DNA of 64,000 nucleotides, taken from positions 124,001-188,000 of the forward strand of contig CAJTIR010000001.1 in assembly GCA_910576385.1 (NCBI GenBank), read 5' to 3'. The notes beneath the pieces are model-generated. The model was given only the letters and a program-made list of their open reading frames with translations, made no database searches and was not told the origin of the DNA. The first letter of the stretch is position 1. Each line of letters opens with the position of its first letter. This document shows, piece by piece, positions 43,074 to 52,519 of the stretch. Source of the DNA: Lachnospiraceae bacterium (lineage in GTDB: Bacteria > Bacillota > Clostridia > Lachnospirales > Lachnospiraceae). A program made the position numbers and the translations under genes.

Positions 43074-46000
43074 ATGAGATTAAAAAAACTGCGCAGTGTG
43101 ATAAGTTTGTTTCTGGCAGGTGCTTTACTGATCGGTTCTGTACTTGCATCATCCATATCAGTGATGGCAGGGCAAATGCAGCAGAATGAGGTTTCTAGAA
43201 TGTCATGGGAAGATGTGGAAAATCCGACACTTCGTGATTATGCAGTTCCTTCTGTAAATTATGTTGGCTATGGGATGGGAGCAGAAAATTTTGCGGATCA
43301 GGATATGCAAAATTCCTTCTGGAATGCACATGGAGATCCAGACCTTCAGACCAAAGATCAGTGGATGATGTATGATCTTGGTGAGCGGCAGGCCAAGATT
43401 ACAGGGTCAAGCATTTTATTTTATGATGACGGCGGCGGGGTTATGGTTCCGACTGACATCAAAGTGGAATATGGAACCAAGGACGGCGGCTGGGCGGAAG
43501 TTACCAGGAAAGGGAGCTGGACATTTGCGGGAAATGTGGAAAAGATATATGAATTTGAACCTGTGACCACCTCTAAGATCCGCATTACCATGCAGCATAC
43601 AAAATCAAACAATACAAAAGTTGCTGTGGCGGTTAAGGATTGGAAGCTTTTGGGCGATGTGCCAGACAGTTTTCCAAAACCAAGTATTGTCACCCCAGAG
43701 GAGCCAAGTCCAGATTTGAATTTAACGGATGCAGCGGTATATGGTGTGCCAAGCTCAGACTATACTTCTGACTGGGAGAATATTAACGGTATTAACAATG
43801 CTGACTTTGAACCGACAGGTTCTTCGATAGGAACTGGGCTTGGCTGGGGAAATTGGCCGCAGACCGCAGGAAGTGAGCATTGGATTCAATATGATTGGGA
43901 TGAGGCGCTTACTACCAAGACTTTTCAGGTATATTGGTATGGTGATACAGTGGGGATGAAGGTTCCCACAAAGGTTCGGTTTCAATATAAAGATAATGCT
44001 GGTAACTGGAAAGATGCAGAATTAAAGTCTAACGGCAAGAATTTTTCCAAGCTTAACTGTTATAATCAGATCACGATAGGAGAGATTACCACAAAATCCA
44101 TTCGGATGTATATGATGGTCACAGGAGATTCCTGCGGGGTATATCGCTGGAAGGTGTATTCCAATGTCAATGATGCATTTGTAGTCTCAGCAGCAGGGAA
44201 TGCTCTGACAATCCCAGAAGTGAAAGAGGGGAGAGTGCCCAGCCGCATTCGTAAGAATTTGACACTGCCATCCACAGCGATGAAAGGAAAAGTATCCGTT
44301 TCCTGGAAAAGCAGTAAGCCTGGGGTGATTTCTGATGATGGTAAAATCACACCGCCAGATACAGATACAAAGGTTACATTGACAGCAACTTGCAGTATGG
44401 CAGATAATCCTAGCATTAAAAAGGACAAACAGATTGAGATTTTGGTGTTGTCTAAGAATACGACAGAATATGCCATGACCATTGACCAGAAGAATAAGGG
44501 TGTGGATATCAGCCAGGAGTTGTTTGGTGTGTTCTATGAGGATATCAATAGTTCTGCGGATGGCGGATTGTCAACAGAGATGGTAAAAAACAATTCTTTT
44601 GAGAATTACCAGAATCTGGATTCCGCTACGGCGCCAGAGATTAAAGGAGATCAAAATTCATGGAAACTTCACTGGAACAGCAGCAATGAATCTAATTTTG
44701 TGGTGGAGCGAAGCGCAGGCTTAAATGATAAGAATAAGAATTATGCTAAGATCACTGGAAATCAAAAGTTATCCAATCATGGATTTGTGGAAAAGAAAAA
44801 ATTAGACCAATCTGCAATGCCAGTCACGAAAGATAAAGAATACAAATTTTCCATGTTTATGAAAGCAAACAGCGCTTATGGTGGAACCATAAAGGTTAAA
44901 GTTGTTGATGATGCAGGGACAGCACTAACCAATGAGGTATCTTTGAATTTGAAAAAAGATGGCACATGGCAGAAAATTTCTGCATCTTTAAAAGGGAACA
45001 GCACAAAGCTTGGCACTTTGGTTTTAAGTTTTGAGGGGGCCAAAGCTTCAGATGTAATGTATCTGGATATGGTATCTTTGATTCCCACAGATGGCTATGG
45101 ATATGGCAATAAAAATTATTCTTATGGCGCTGGCCTGAGAAAGGATTTGGTAGAGAAGCTGCAGGCGTTAAATCCAAGTTTTATCCGTTTCCCAGGCGGA
45201 TGTGTGATTGAGGGCAGCTATGGCACAGATAACTATTACAATTGGGAAGATTCCGTGGGTCCCTTGGAGGAGAGAAGGGCGATCGGAAGCTATTGGGGCA
45301 CAGAGGGTCATCCTGTAAATTATACCCCAGGCTATGGCTATATGATGTCTTATCAGTTTGGTTATCATGAGATTTTAACACTCTGTGAGGATTTGGGCGC
45401 ACAGGCGTTTCCAATTTTGAGCGCAGGTATTTTCTGCCAGTTCCGCCCCACTGCCGATCCGGTTACTGGGGATAAGCTGGAGAAATTTGCTAAACATGCT
45501 ACAAATTTGATTGACTACTGTTGGGGCAGTTCCACAAGCACTGATGCAACTCAGAAATATTGGGCTTCCAAGCGTGTGGAGAATGGCCATAAGGAAGCCT
45601 TTGATCTCAACTATATTGGCATTGGAAATGAGAATTGGGGACAGACTTATTACGATAATTATGCCTGGATCAAAAAATATGTGGAAAACTATGTGAAGGA
45701 ACATTATCCAGGCAGAAAAATTACCTTGATTTCTTCTACTGGTCCATATTACCAGGGAAATCAGAATACAGATGCCTGGAAATGGATTAACCGCGACATG
45801 CCAGGTGAGACGTTGGTAGATGAGCATTACTACATCAATTATTCTGGAGACAACAGCAATACACTGCTTACTGATGATTATGCATATGACAGCTACAAGC
45901 GTCTGAATGAGGGAGGCAGTAATGTATTTATCGGTGAGTATGCAGGTCATCTCACCTCAACGACAGAGAATGTGTTAGATACGGCCATCAGCGAGGCGGC

Positions 46001-47243
46001 CTATATGACAGGGATTGAGCGTAACGCGGATATTGTGCGCCACGCCTCCTATGCGCCTCTTTTTGAACGGGAAGGCTGTCGGGACTGGGATTACAATTTA
46101 ATTAAATTTGATGCGTATGGAAGTTATGGCACACCAAGCTATTATGTGCAGACCATGTATGCCAACAATTATGGCAAGCATCTGCTCAATACCACGCTGG
46201 AAAAATACAACAGCGAGACAGCTTCCTTTAATAAGAAGTCAGGACATCAGACGGATTTGTATTATGTGACTTCTGAGGATGAGTATAATATTTATACAAA
46301 ATTGGTGAATCATGCAGATTATTCCAAAGAGATTACTTTGAATTTCCCAGAGATGAAAGATGGCGCCAAAGTGGAACTTATTTGTCTGTCTGGCGATTCT
46401 ATGGACATGAATACGATGGAGAACCAGACCAAGGTTGTTCCAGTCTCAAAAAGTACAACACTTAACGGCAGCAAGCTGATCTATGAAGTGCCTGCTATGT
46501 CGCTTACTGTGGTCAAGGTAAATTATAGTGGCAAGACTCCAGAGCCGGAACCAGAGCCAGGGCCAGGACCAGAACCAGGTATTCAGGAAGCAGACAAGAC
46601 AAAACTAAAAGCTGCCATAAACGCTGCAAAGAATAAATATAAGAAAGCAGATTATACAGAGGCAAGCTGGAAAGTCTATGACAAGGCATTGAAAGCAGCA
46701 CAGAAAGTTTTGGACAATAAGGATGCTACACAGGCACAGGTAAATAAAGCGGATACCGATCTTAAGAACGCCATTAAAAAGCTGATCAAGCTAAAAGTGA
46801 TCTCCATAAAGAGCATCACTTTGGGTGTTGGAGAAAAATATTCTGTATTATCCAAGAACTGCACTTATAGCACTTCTAACAGCAAGATAGCAGCCGTGAC
46901 CAAGAAGGGTGTGGTAACTCCAAAAAAGACTGGCAAAACTACGGTAAAAGCGATCAACAAGAATGGTAAAGTGAAAGTATATAAACTAACTGTTAAGAAA
47001 GCGCCGAAGAAGATTTCTAAGGTGACGCCATCTAAGAAAACGCTGAAGAAAGGCAAGACATGCAAATTAAAAGTAACTTTGCCTAAGGGTACAGCCAGCA
47101 GGCTGACTTTCACTTCTTCCAATAAGAAGGTGGCAACAGTAAATACAAAAGGCGTTGTCAAGGCAAAGAAGAAGGGCAAGGCAGTGATTACTGTAAAAAC
47201 ATTTAACAAAAAGACCAAAAAAGTTCGTATTACAGTGAAATAA
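43074..47243 (+). CDS. Secreted GH51 alpha-L-arabinofuranosidase, multidomain
   Basis: A 1389-residue exported enzyme. Signal peptide to about 34. Discoidin-like domain about 48-205 that closely matches the one near the C-terminus of the preceding GH127 protein. A second discoidin-like and an Ig-like domain to about 460. GH51 region from about 465 (FGVFYEDINSSADGG), with a CBM4-type insert and barrel residues E853 in GNENWG (acid/base) and E955 in IGEYAGH (nucleophile). Then a Pro-Glu linker, a FIVAR segment and the same Lys-rich Big-type C-terminus as GH127. It removes alpha-L-arabinofuranose side chains from plant arabinan, arabinoxylan or arabinogalactan. AAAGGAG seven or eight bases before the ATG fixes the start. 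Confidence 0.92.
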   Translation: MRLKKLRSVISLFLAGALLIGSVLASSISVMAGQMQQNEVSRMSWEDVENPTLRDYAVPSVNYVGYGMGAENFADQDMQNSFWNAHGDPDLQTKDQWMMYDLGERQAKITGSSILFYDDGGGVMVPTDIKVEYGTKDGGWAEVTRKGSWTFAGNVEKIYEFEPVTTSKIRITMQHTKSNNTKVAVAVKDWKLLGDVPDSFPKPSIVTPEEPSPDLNLTDAAVYGVPSSDYTSDWENINGINNADFEPTGSSIGTGLGWGNWPQTAGSEHWIQYDWDEALTTKTFQVYWYGDTVGMKVPTKVRFQYKDNAGNWKDAELKSNGKNFSKLNCYNQITIGEITTKSIRMYMMVTGDSCGVYRWKVYSNVNDAFVVSAAGNALTIPEVKEGRVPSRIRKNLTLPSTAMKGKVSVSWKSSKPGVISDDGKITPPDTDTKVTLTATCSMADNPSIKKDKQIEILVLSKNTTEYAMTIDQKNKGVDISQELFGVFYEDINSSADGGLSTEMVKNNSFENYQNLDSATAPEIKGDQNSWKLHWNSSNESNFVVERSAGLNDKNKNYAKITGNQKLSNHGFVEKKKLDQSAMPVTKDKEYKFSMFMKANSAYGGTIKVKVVDDAGTALTNEVSLNLKKDGTWQKISASLKGNSTKLGTLVLSFEGAKASDVMYLDMVSLIPTDGYGYGNKNYSYGAGLRKDLVEKLQALNPSFIRFPGGCVIEGSYGTDNYYNWEDSVGPLEERRAIGSYWGTEGHPVNYTPGYGYMMSYQFGYHEILTLCEDLGAQAFPILSAGIFCQFRPTADPVTGDKLEKFAKHATNLIDYCWGSSTSTDATQKYWASKRVENGHKEAFDLNYIGIGNENWGQTYYDNYAWIKKYVENYVKEHYPGRKITLISSTGPYYQGNQNTDAWKWINRDMPGETLVDEHYYINYSGDNSNTLLTDDYAYDSYKRLNEGGSNVFIGEYAGHLTSTTENVLDTAISEAAYMTGIERNADIVRHASYAPLFEREGCRDWDYNLIKFDAYGSYGTPSYYVQTMYANNYGKHLLNTTLEKYNSETASFNKKSGHQTDLYYVTSEDEYNIYTKLVNHADYSKEITLNFPEMKDGAKVELICLSGDSMDMNTMENQTKVVPVSKSTTLNGSKLIYEVPAMSLTVVKVNYSGKTPEPEPEPGPGPEPGIQEADKTKLKAAINAAKNKYKKADYTEASWKVYDKALKAAQKVLDNKDATQAQVNKADTDLKNAIKKLIKLKVISIKSITLGVGEKYSVLSKNCTYSTSNSKIAAVTKKGVVTPKKTGKTTVKAINKNGKVKVYKLTVKKAPKKISKVTPSKKTLKKGKTCKLKVTLPKGTASRLTFTSSNKKVATVNTKGVVKAKKKGKAVITVKTFNKKTKKVRITVK

Positions 47244-47252
47244 GGCATGATT

Positions 47253-47290
47253 AAAAAAGAGGATTTCCGTTCATGGAATCCTCTTTTTTT
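47253..47290 (+). terminator. Terminator after GH51 gene
   Basis: GAGGATTTCC pairs with GGAATCCTC (one bulge), six-base loop, then seven T residues. The first possible ATG of the subtilase frame (47273) lies inside it, which argues against that start. Confidence 0.85.
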
Positions 47291-47323
47291 GCATATGCTG
47301 GTAAAAAAAGAAAAGAGAAGCAG

Positions 47324-49006
47324 ATGGAATGTGAAGAGGCTGTATACTCAAATGATTATTATGATTTTATAATGGAGTACATCTTGGAATTGCGTGAGGA
47401 TCAGGCAATTCCTTGCGTGCAAAATCTGGATGAGACTTATGATATCGTATATCTGCCAAGGGAAGGGAATCCGCCTTTAAGTATTAAGAACTACAGTTAC
47501 AGCGCCATACCAGGCTGTTATGCGCCAATGGATGAGAGTGCGCTCGAGGTAAGCGGAATTTTAAGATTGCAGAACCAACCAACCTTGTCGTTGAATGGTC
47601 AGGGGATTTTGATTGGGTTTCTGGATTCTGGGATTGACTATGAGAGTTCGGTATTTCGAAATAGTGATGGCAGTACCAGGATCGCGGCCATTTGGGATCA
47701 GACAGACCGCAGCGGTACACCTCCAGAGGGATTTATCTATGGGAGTGAATATCAGGATGAGCAGATCAATCGGGCTTTGAATACTGAAAATCCCAAAGAA
47801 ATGGTGCCGGTGGTGGATAACGATGGACATGGAACTTATATGGCAAGCGTAGCCGCGGGCAGCGAGATTCCAGAAAAGAATTTTGTGGGAGCCGCGCCGC
47901 TGGCCAGAATTGCAATGGTAAAATTAAAACCAGCAAAAAAATATTTGCGTGATTTTTATTTTATCAATGAGGATGCAACCGTATATCAAGAGAATGATAT
48001 TATGGCAGGAGTCAAATATCTAAGTATGCTTGCCAGAAAACGAAATATGCCTCTTGTCATTTGTGTAGGTCTGGGAACAGACATGGGAGGGCATACCGGT
48101 GTTAATCCGTTGTCTACTATGATCAATTATATGGCGCTGCACAATGATCATGCAGTTGTGGTGGTGTCAGGAAATGAAGGAAATTCGCGTCACCATTTTC
48201 TTGGGCAGCTTGAGGAGGATGAAACAATCCGCAATGTAGAGATTGATGTCGGCAGCGGCGTTGCAGGATTTTATGTAGAGCTGTGGGCGCAGGCGCCGCA
48301 GCGTTTTCTGTTAGATATTATTTCACCTACAGGTGAGAGAATGCCCAGTGAATATATTCTCTCTGGCGGACGGGAATATAATTTTTTATTTGAAGATACC
48401 AAGGTCTCTGTGGATTATCGGGTGGTAGGTATTCTGGATGGTTCTCAGGTTGTTTTTATTCGGTTTACTAAGCCGACACAGGGATTATGGAATATTCGAG
48501 TATACCAAGAGGGAGAAATCGGGCATACCTTCCATATGTGGCTGCCGTTGAAAGAGTTTTTGACAGGGGAAGTCTTTTTTGTCCGTTCCAATCCTGATAC
48601 TACCCTTACCGTTCCGTCAAGTGCAATCGCTACGATGACAGTGGGAGCGTATGATGTCAGAAACAACAGTATTTATCTTAATTCAGGCAGAGGTTTTACT
48701 GCCAATAATATGATCAAACCAGATTTTGTATCGCCAGGAGTGGAAGTCTATGGCGTGGAGCCTGGCGATATATTTGTCACAAGAACAGGAACTAGTGCGG
48801 CGGGAGCGGTGACAGCTGGGGCGGTGGCTTTGATGATGGAGTGGGGACTTGTGAGAGGAAATTACTCAACGTTGACTAGTGTAGGCATTAAAAATATGCT
48901 GATTCGCAGTGCAGAGCGCGATCCAAAACGAACCTATCCAGATCAGGCCTTTGGCTGGGGGCGCATGAACTTGTATCGTGCTTTTGAAGAGTTTCGGATT
49001 CGCTAG
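47324..49006 (+). CDS. Subtilase-family (S8) serine protease, Csp-like
   Basis: A 560-residue protease. Catalytic triad intact: Asp101 in FLDSGID, His169 in DNDGHGTYMAS, Ser491 in RTGTSAAGA (numbered from this start). A jelly-roll-like insert between His and Ser regions (about 270-440) and the lack of a signal peptide match the clostridial CspA/B/C group that processes cortex-lytic proteins in spores. The start is set at the ATG after the terminator; its ribosome site is weak (AAGAGAAG). The gene is unrelated in theme to the glycosidases upstream. Confidence 0.88.
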   Translation: MECEEAVYSNDYYDFIMEYILELREDQAIPCVQNLDETYDIVYLPREGNPPLSIKNYSYSAIPGCYAPMDESALEVSGILRLQNQPTLSLNGQGILIGFLDSGIDYESSVFRNSDGSTRIAAIWDQTDRSGTPPEGFIYGSEYQDEQINRALNTENPKEMVPVVDNDGHGTYMASVAAGSEIPEKNFVGAAPLARIAMVKLKPAKKYLRDFYFINEDATVYQENDIMAGVKYLSMLARKRNMPLVICVGLGTDMGGHTGVNPLSTMINYMALHNDHAVVVVSGNEGNSRHHFLGQLEEDETIRNVEIDVGSGVAGFYVELWAQAPQRFLLDIISPTGERMPSEYILSGGREYNFLFEDTKVSVDYRVVGILDGSQVVFIRFTKPTQGLWNIRVYQEGEIGHTFHMWLPLKEFLTGEVFFVRSNPDTTLTVPSSAIATMTVGAYDVRNNSIYLNSGRGFTANNMIKPDFVSPGVEVYGVEPGDIFVTRTGTSAAGAVTAGAVALMMEWGLVRGNYSTLTSVGIKNMLIRSAERDPKRTYPDQAFGWGRMNLYRAFEEFRIR

Positions 49007-49210
49007 AGCGATAGTAGTTGCTATCAGCCTGTAATACAGATGAAATGTTGTCTGTATAGAATACTCTGGCAAAAGGGGGCAGGATGTGGTAAGCTATCCA
49101 CAAAAGCCCCTGTCTTTGGCAGGGAGACTGTCTGTGAAATGTGAAAGTCAGGCATTCTTGTATATACAAAAATTTCTGTGTGTACAAGTTGTGCAGAAAG
49201 GAGCCTTACG

Positions 49211-49660
49211 ATGAAGTTTGCAATCGTAGCAGCAACCATCTTTGCAGGAGATACTTTTTTGAAAATACATTTGGAGAAGCGGCTGCAATGGGGGAGAGAG
49301 AAAGAGTTCTGTAAGGGGAAAATTTTACTGTGCAGGCATCACAATTATGGCGCGGCGCTAAATTTCTTGGAAAAGCAGCCAAACCTGGTGAAAGGTCTCT
49401 GTGCTAGTCTGTTGCTGGTACTTTCAGGAGTCTGGTTTTTCTTACGACATAAAAGAGAAAATGTCAGAATGTTGTTGGGGTTGAGTTTTTTGTTGGGAGG
49501 CGGCGGCAGCAATCTGTATGACAGATTGTCCAGGGGGTATGTGGTAGATTATGTGCGGTTTCAAACCCCCTGGAAGCGTCTCAATCGCATTGTCTTCAAT
49601 GTATCAGATTTTTTTATTTTTCTTGGAGGAATATTGTTGATTTTTAGTGAAAAAACATAA
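49211..49660 (+). CDS. lspA: Signal peptidase II (LspA)-like protein
   Basis: A 149-residue membrane protein of the prolipoprotein signal peptidase family. The conserved motifs are in order: HNYGAALNFLEK, GGGGSNLYDRLSRGYVVDYVRF (first active Asp) and FNVSDFFIFLGG (second active Asp). About four membrane spans, although the first is interrupted by charged residues. AGGAG lies seven bases before the ATG at 49211. Sequence divergence from the housekeeping type suggests a second copy. It acts at the membrane on lipobox proteins. Confidence 0.8.
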   Translation: MKFAIVAATIFAGDTFLKIHLEKRLQWGREKEFCKGKILLCRHHNYGAALNFLEKQPNLVKGLCASLLLVLSGVWFFLRHKRENVRMLLGLSFLLGGGGSNLYDRLSRGYVVDYVRFQTPWKRLNRIVFNVSDFFIFLGGILLIFSEKT

Positions 49661-49662
49661 AA

Positions 49663-50244
49663 TCAGAAAAATAGTTCTGCTCGAATTAACTGTTTTCGAA
49701 TCTGGGGACCGACAATCATAGCAAGCAACATTTTAGCCAGATCACCAGCAAGAAAGGGGATCACACCTGCAAACAGAGCTGCTTTCCAGTCCAAGTGTGC
49801 TTGATAGGCAAGCCATGCGGTACCAAAACCATAGCAGACAACAGTACCAGCGGCCATACCTAGAAAGCAAATGAGTTTGCTGGAGATAAATCGGTCGATT
49901 AGGAATCCTGCAATCAGCGCCATAGGCAGAAAGCCGATCAGATATCCCCCAGTGGGGCCAAATAATTTTTCTGGTCCGCTGGTGAAACCAGAAAAGACCG
50001 GAACACCAATGAAGCCAATCAACAAATAGATCAGATAGCTGATCGTTCCTTTTTTCATGCCAAGCACATAGAGAGAAAAATAGATCACTAAGTTGGTCAA
50101 AGAAATGGGTACTGGTCCAATAGGAAGAGAAAAGGGAGCCAAAATACAAGTAACGGCGGTCATCAGACCAATCACAGCGAGTTGGCGAACTGTTAATCCT
50201 CTTTTGCCAGAGGTTGTGTTCATAGAATCAGATGAGTTTTTCAT
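49663..50244 (-). CDS. bioY: Biotin transporter substrate-binding subunit
   Basis: A 193-residue BioY protein, the S component of an ECF-type biotin importer. Six membrane spans (LAVIGLMTAVTCILAPFSLPIGPVPISLTNL opens the first; YLIGFLPMALIAGFLIDR later). The IGPVPISLTNL and GPTGGYLIGF motifs are typical. AGGA precedes the ATG. No EcfAAT genes are near, so it would use a shared energising module. It is convergent with lspA, three bases apart. Confidence 0.93.
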   Translation of the reverse strand: MKNSSDSMNTTSGKRGLTVRQLAVIGLMTAVTCILAPFSLPIGPVPISLTNLVIYFSLYVLGMKKGTISYLIYLLIGFIGVPVFSGFTSGPEKLFGPTGGYLIGFLPMALIAGFLIDRFISSKLICFLGMAAGTVVCYGFGTAWLAYQAHLDWKAALFAGVIPFLAGDLAKMLLAMIVGPQIRKQLIRAELFF

Positions 50245-50417
50245 AGTAAAAATCCTTTCTTTGGTGTTTGCTTTGGAAATTTCAGAACGGTTGCTTTTTA
50301 GGTAAAGTCAATTGTTCTATCAGTTTATAAAGATATTGTAACTGTGGTTATAATAAATGTCAACTAAAATATTATAATGGTTTACAATTATTGGATAATG
50401 TCTTGAATAAATTGTAG

Positions 50418-50876
50418 ATAGTAAATTTCTGCAGGGAGATTTGTCTGAAAATAAACAATACAAATACTAGATACGCAAATTCCAATTGGCTGAGCCAATG
50501 GGGATCCAAATATTTGGGAGATCAGAATTATTCAGCAATAGAAATCTTACGGTATTATTATGGAAATGATATGTATATCAATGAGGCGGAAGAAATTTCT
50601 GGTATACCAGCTTCTTGGCCGAGAGAAAATCTGACCATTGGTTCGAGCGGAGCTAAGGTGCGACAGATGCAGGAGCAGTTAAATAGAATTGCTCAAGTTT
50701 ATACTTCCATTCCCAGAATCAGCGCCGATGGATCTTTTGGCCCAGCAACTAGGGAGGCAGTTATGAGATTTCAATCTGTTTTTGGGCTGCCTCAGACGGG
50801 AGTGGTTGATTATGCTACTTGGTATAAGATTTCTGAAATTTTTGTGGGTGTCACAAGGATTGCAGAATTAAACTAA
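50418..50876 (+). pseudogene. 5'-truncated peptidoglycan-binding protein
   Basis: The frame is open from 50418 and reads NTRYANSNWLSQWGSKYLGD, then QNYSAIEILRYYYGND and a full PG_binding_1 domain (GSSGAKVRQMQEQL to TGVVDYATWYKIS, about residues 70-150). The upstream segment is the conserved region found after the N-terminal domain of longer clostridial spore or wall proteins (from memory), yet there is no ATG or ribosome site for it. TTG at 50514 could start a 120-residue product but also lacks a good ribosome site. It is most likely the tail of a gene that lost its front. Confidence 0.6.
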
Positions 50877-50917
50877 TTTCTTGGTGTAAGGAAATACGGT
50901 CACATTTTAGAAGTGAG

Positions 50918-50986
50918 ATACCCCGCGGGTTACTGCGCTAAAAACATGGACGATGTCCTGAAATGTCTGCAGTTGGCCGCGGGGAT
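50918..50986. repeat. Large GC-rich inverted repeat
   Basis: CCCCGCGG (50921) pairs with CCGCGGGG (50977) and, after a small internal loop, ACTGC with GCAGT. The inside carries a GGAC-GAT-GTCC hairpin. No T run follows, so it is not a plain terminator. It fills most of the gap before the superoxide-reductase gene. Confidence 0.6.
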
Positions 50987-51126
50987 TCTGTCTGTAGTAT
51001 ATGTAAAAGAATATGAATCATCAGCAGAAAACTAGGGCATTTGCTCATATCGTTAAAGATTTCTGGGTATACTTTTTGTGACCGTTTTAACTGGTCATTA
51101 TATAATTTTGAGAAGGAGGCAAAAAA

Positions 51127-51495
51127 ATGAATTTTTATAAGTGTTCAGAGTGCCAGAGTGTAGTGATGGAGCTTGTATCAGGAGATCAGGCAGAGGCCAA
51201 GACATTTCAGGAGCTTCATGCCAATGCGACAGATGCTTCAGGAGAAAAGCATGTGCCGGTTATCGCGCAGGATGGTGACAAAGTTACGGTAACAGTGGGA
51301 GAGATTGAACATCCGATGCTGGACGAGCATTATATTATGTGGATTTTTTTGGAGACCAAACAGGGCGGATGTCTGAAAAAACTTTCTCCAGGAGAAAAAC
51401 CAGAAGCTGTATTTTGTTTGTGTCCTGAGGATAAGCCAGTAGTTGCCTATGCATACTGTAATCTGCATGGTCTGTGGAAAGCAGAATGGAAATAG
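51127..51495 (+). CDS. Desulfoferrodoxin-type superoxide reductase
   Basis: A 122-residue iron protein that reduces superoxide to peroxide in anaerobes. The first domain is short, with only one CxxC pair (CSECQSVV) and no second Cys pair, so the desulforedoxin iron site is probably lost. Center II is complete: His in GEKHVPVI, His in EHPMLDEHYIMW, and Cys/His in AYCNLHGLWKA. GGAGG precedes the ATG. It is monocistronic, followed by a short hairpin (GCAAGAACA with TGTTCTTGT, 51518-51545). Confidence 0.92.
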   Translation: MNFYKCSECQSVVMELVSGDQAEAKTFQELHANATDASGEKHVPVIAQDGDKVTVTVGEIEHPMLDEHYIMWIFLETKQGGCLKKLSPGEKPEAVFCLCPEDKPVVAYAYCNLHGLWKAEWK

Positions 51496-51556
51496 AAGAT
51501 TAGTAATAGAGCGTGTCTGTGCAAGAACATAATTGGTGTTCTTGTATAGAGGCGCT

Positions 51557-52447
51557 TTAACGTTCCGAAAGCGCCTTGATAGATAACGCATAATCTGAGG
51601 GCGTCATACCAGTGATTTTTTTAAACTGTCTGGAAAAATAGTGAATGGAAGTATATCCCAGATAATCTGCAATCTGGGTAAAATTCAAAGTGTTTTCACG
51701 GATTAATTCTTTGGCGCGCTGAATTTTTAGTTGAGAGAAATATTCAATAATGCCACACCCGCATTGACTGCGGAAAATTCTTTGAAGTTGGGACAGCCCC
51801 ATCAGATTGTCCTGACAAATTTGTTCTACTGTAAGATTTTGTGTGAGATGGGATACCATATAATTTTTCAGATGTTCCCATTGTTCTTGATCTTGTTTTA
51901 TTTTCATGGATTTGGCAAGCTTTGGCTGTGTGTAGTTCGCCTGTCCTTTACGATAGAGAGAGATCAAAAAATGTTCCAGAGAAAATTGTATGATCTGTTC
52001 TGTACCTGGACGCTGTCTGGGATTGCGTTCCAGACGATGAGTATAGGGATTATCCAAAGGGGTGAGAAATGCATCCCTGGCTTCTGCAATCATTGTTGCC
52101 AAAAGACTGCGCTCCAACTCTCCAAGTCTTAAGATTTTATCTTCAAAAAAAGTCATAGCGGGAGAATGACATACAAAAGAAACTACCACCAGATTAGGGG
52201 CCGTTTTGCCGTTGGTGGCTACAGAGTGAAATTCTCCTGGTTTATGAAAAATAATAGCGCCATTTTTTAGATTGTGTACATGCTGGCCGGCAGTAACAAT
52301 GACTTCCCCCTTGTCTACACAGAGAAATTCCCAGAAATCATGAGATTCACCGTCAAATGTGAAATCTTTTCCGTATTCAAAATAGTGGATGGTGACAATT
52401 TGGGGAACATCAAAAATATGTGTCAGGGGATATCTATAAAAGTCCAT
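51557..52447 (-). CDS. AraC-family regulator with cupin sensor
   Basis: A 296-residue regulator. N-terminal cupin-like sugar-sensing domain (about 15-120, HDFWEFLCVDKGEVIVTAGQ, IIFHKPGEFHSV) and C-terminal double helix-turn-helix (about 195-290, FTQIADYLGYTSIHYFSRQFKKITGMTPSDY). GAGGAAA five bases before the ATG fixes the start; an earlier ATG at 52495 has no ribosome site. It is divergent from the nucleotidyltransferase-kinase pair and probably controls it through the repeats in between. Confidence 0.92.
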   Translation of the reverse strand: MDFYRYPLTHIFDVPQIVTIHYFEYGKDFTFDGESHDFWEFLCVDKGEVIVTAGQHVHNLKNGAIIFHKPGEFHSVATNGKTAPNLVVVSFVCHSPAMTFFEDKILRLGELERSLLATMIAEARDAFLTPLDNPYTHRLERNPRQRPGTEQIIQFSLEHFLISLYRKGQANYTQPKLAKSMKIKQDQEQWEHLKNYMVSHLTQNLTVEQICQDNLMGLSQLQRIFRSQCGCGIIEYFSQLKIQRAKELIRENTLNFTQIADYLGYTSIHYFSRQFKKITGMTPSDYALSIKALSER

Positions 52448-52519
52448 ATGTTTCCTCTCAATGATCAGTGGATTGGCCGGAATTAAATATATCAAAATGT
52501 AAGTCTATTTTATCATATA

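Noticed and set aside
47273-47323. Longer N-terminus for the subtilase
   Set aside because: That ATG lies in the loop of the preceding gene's terminator and has no ribosome site.
50245-50417. BirA operator upstream of bioY
   Set aside because: ATTGTAAC and GGTTTACAAT half-sites are present but far apart (over 35 bases), unlike a BirA box.
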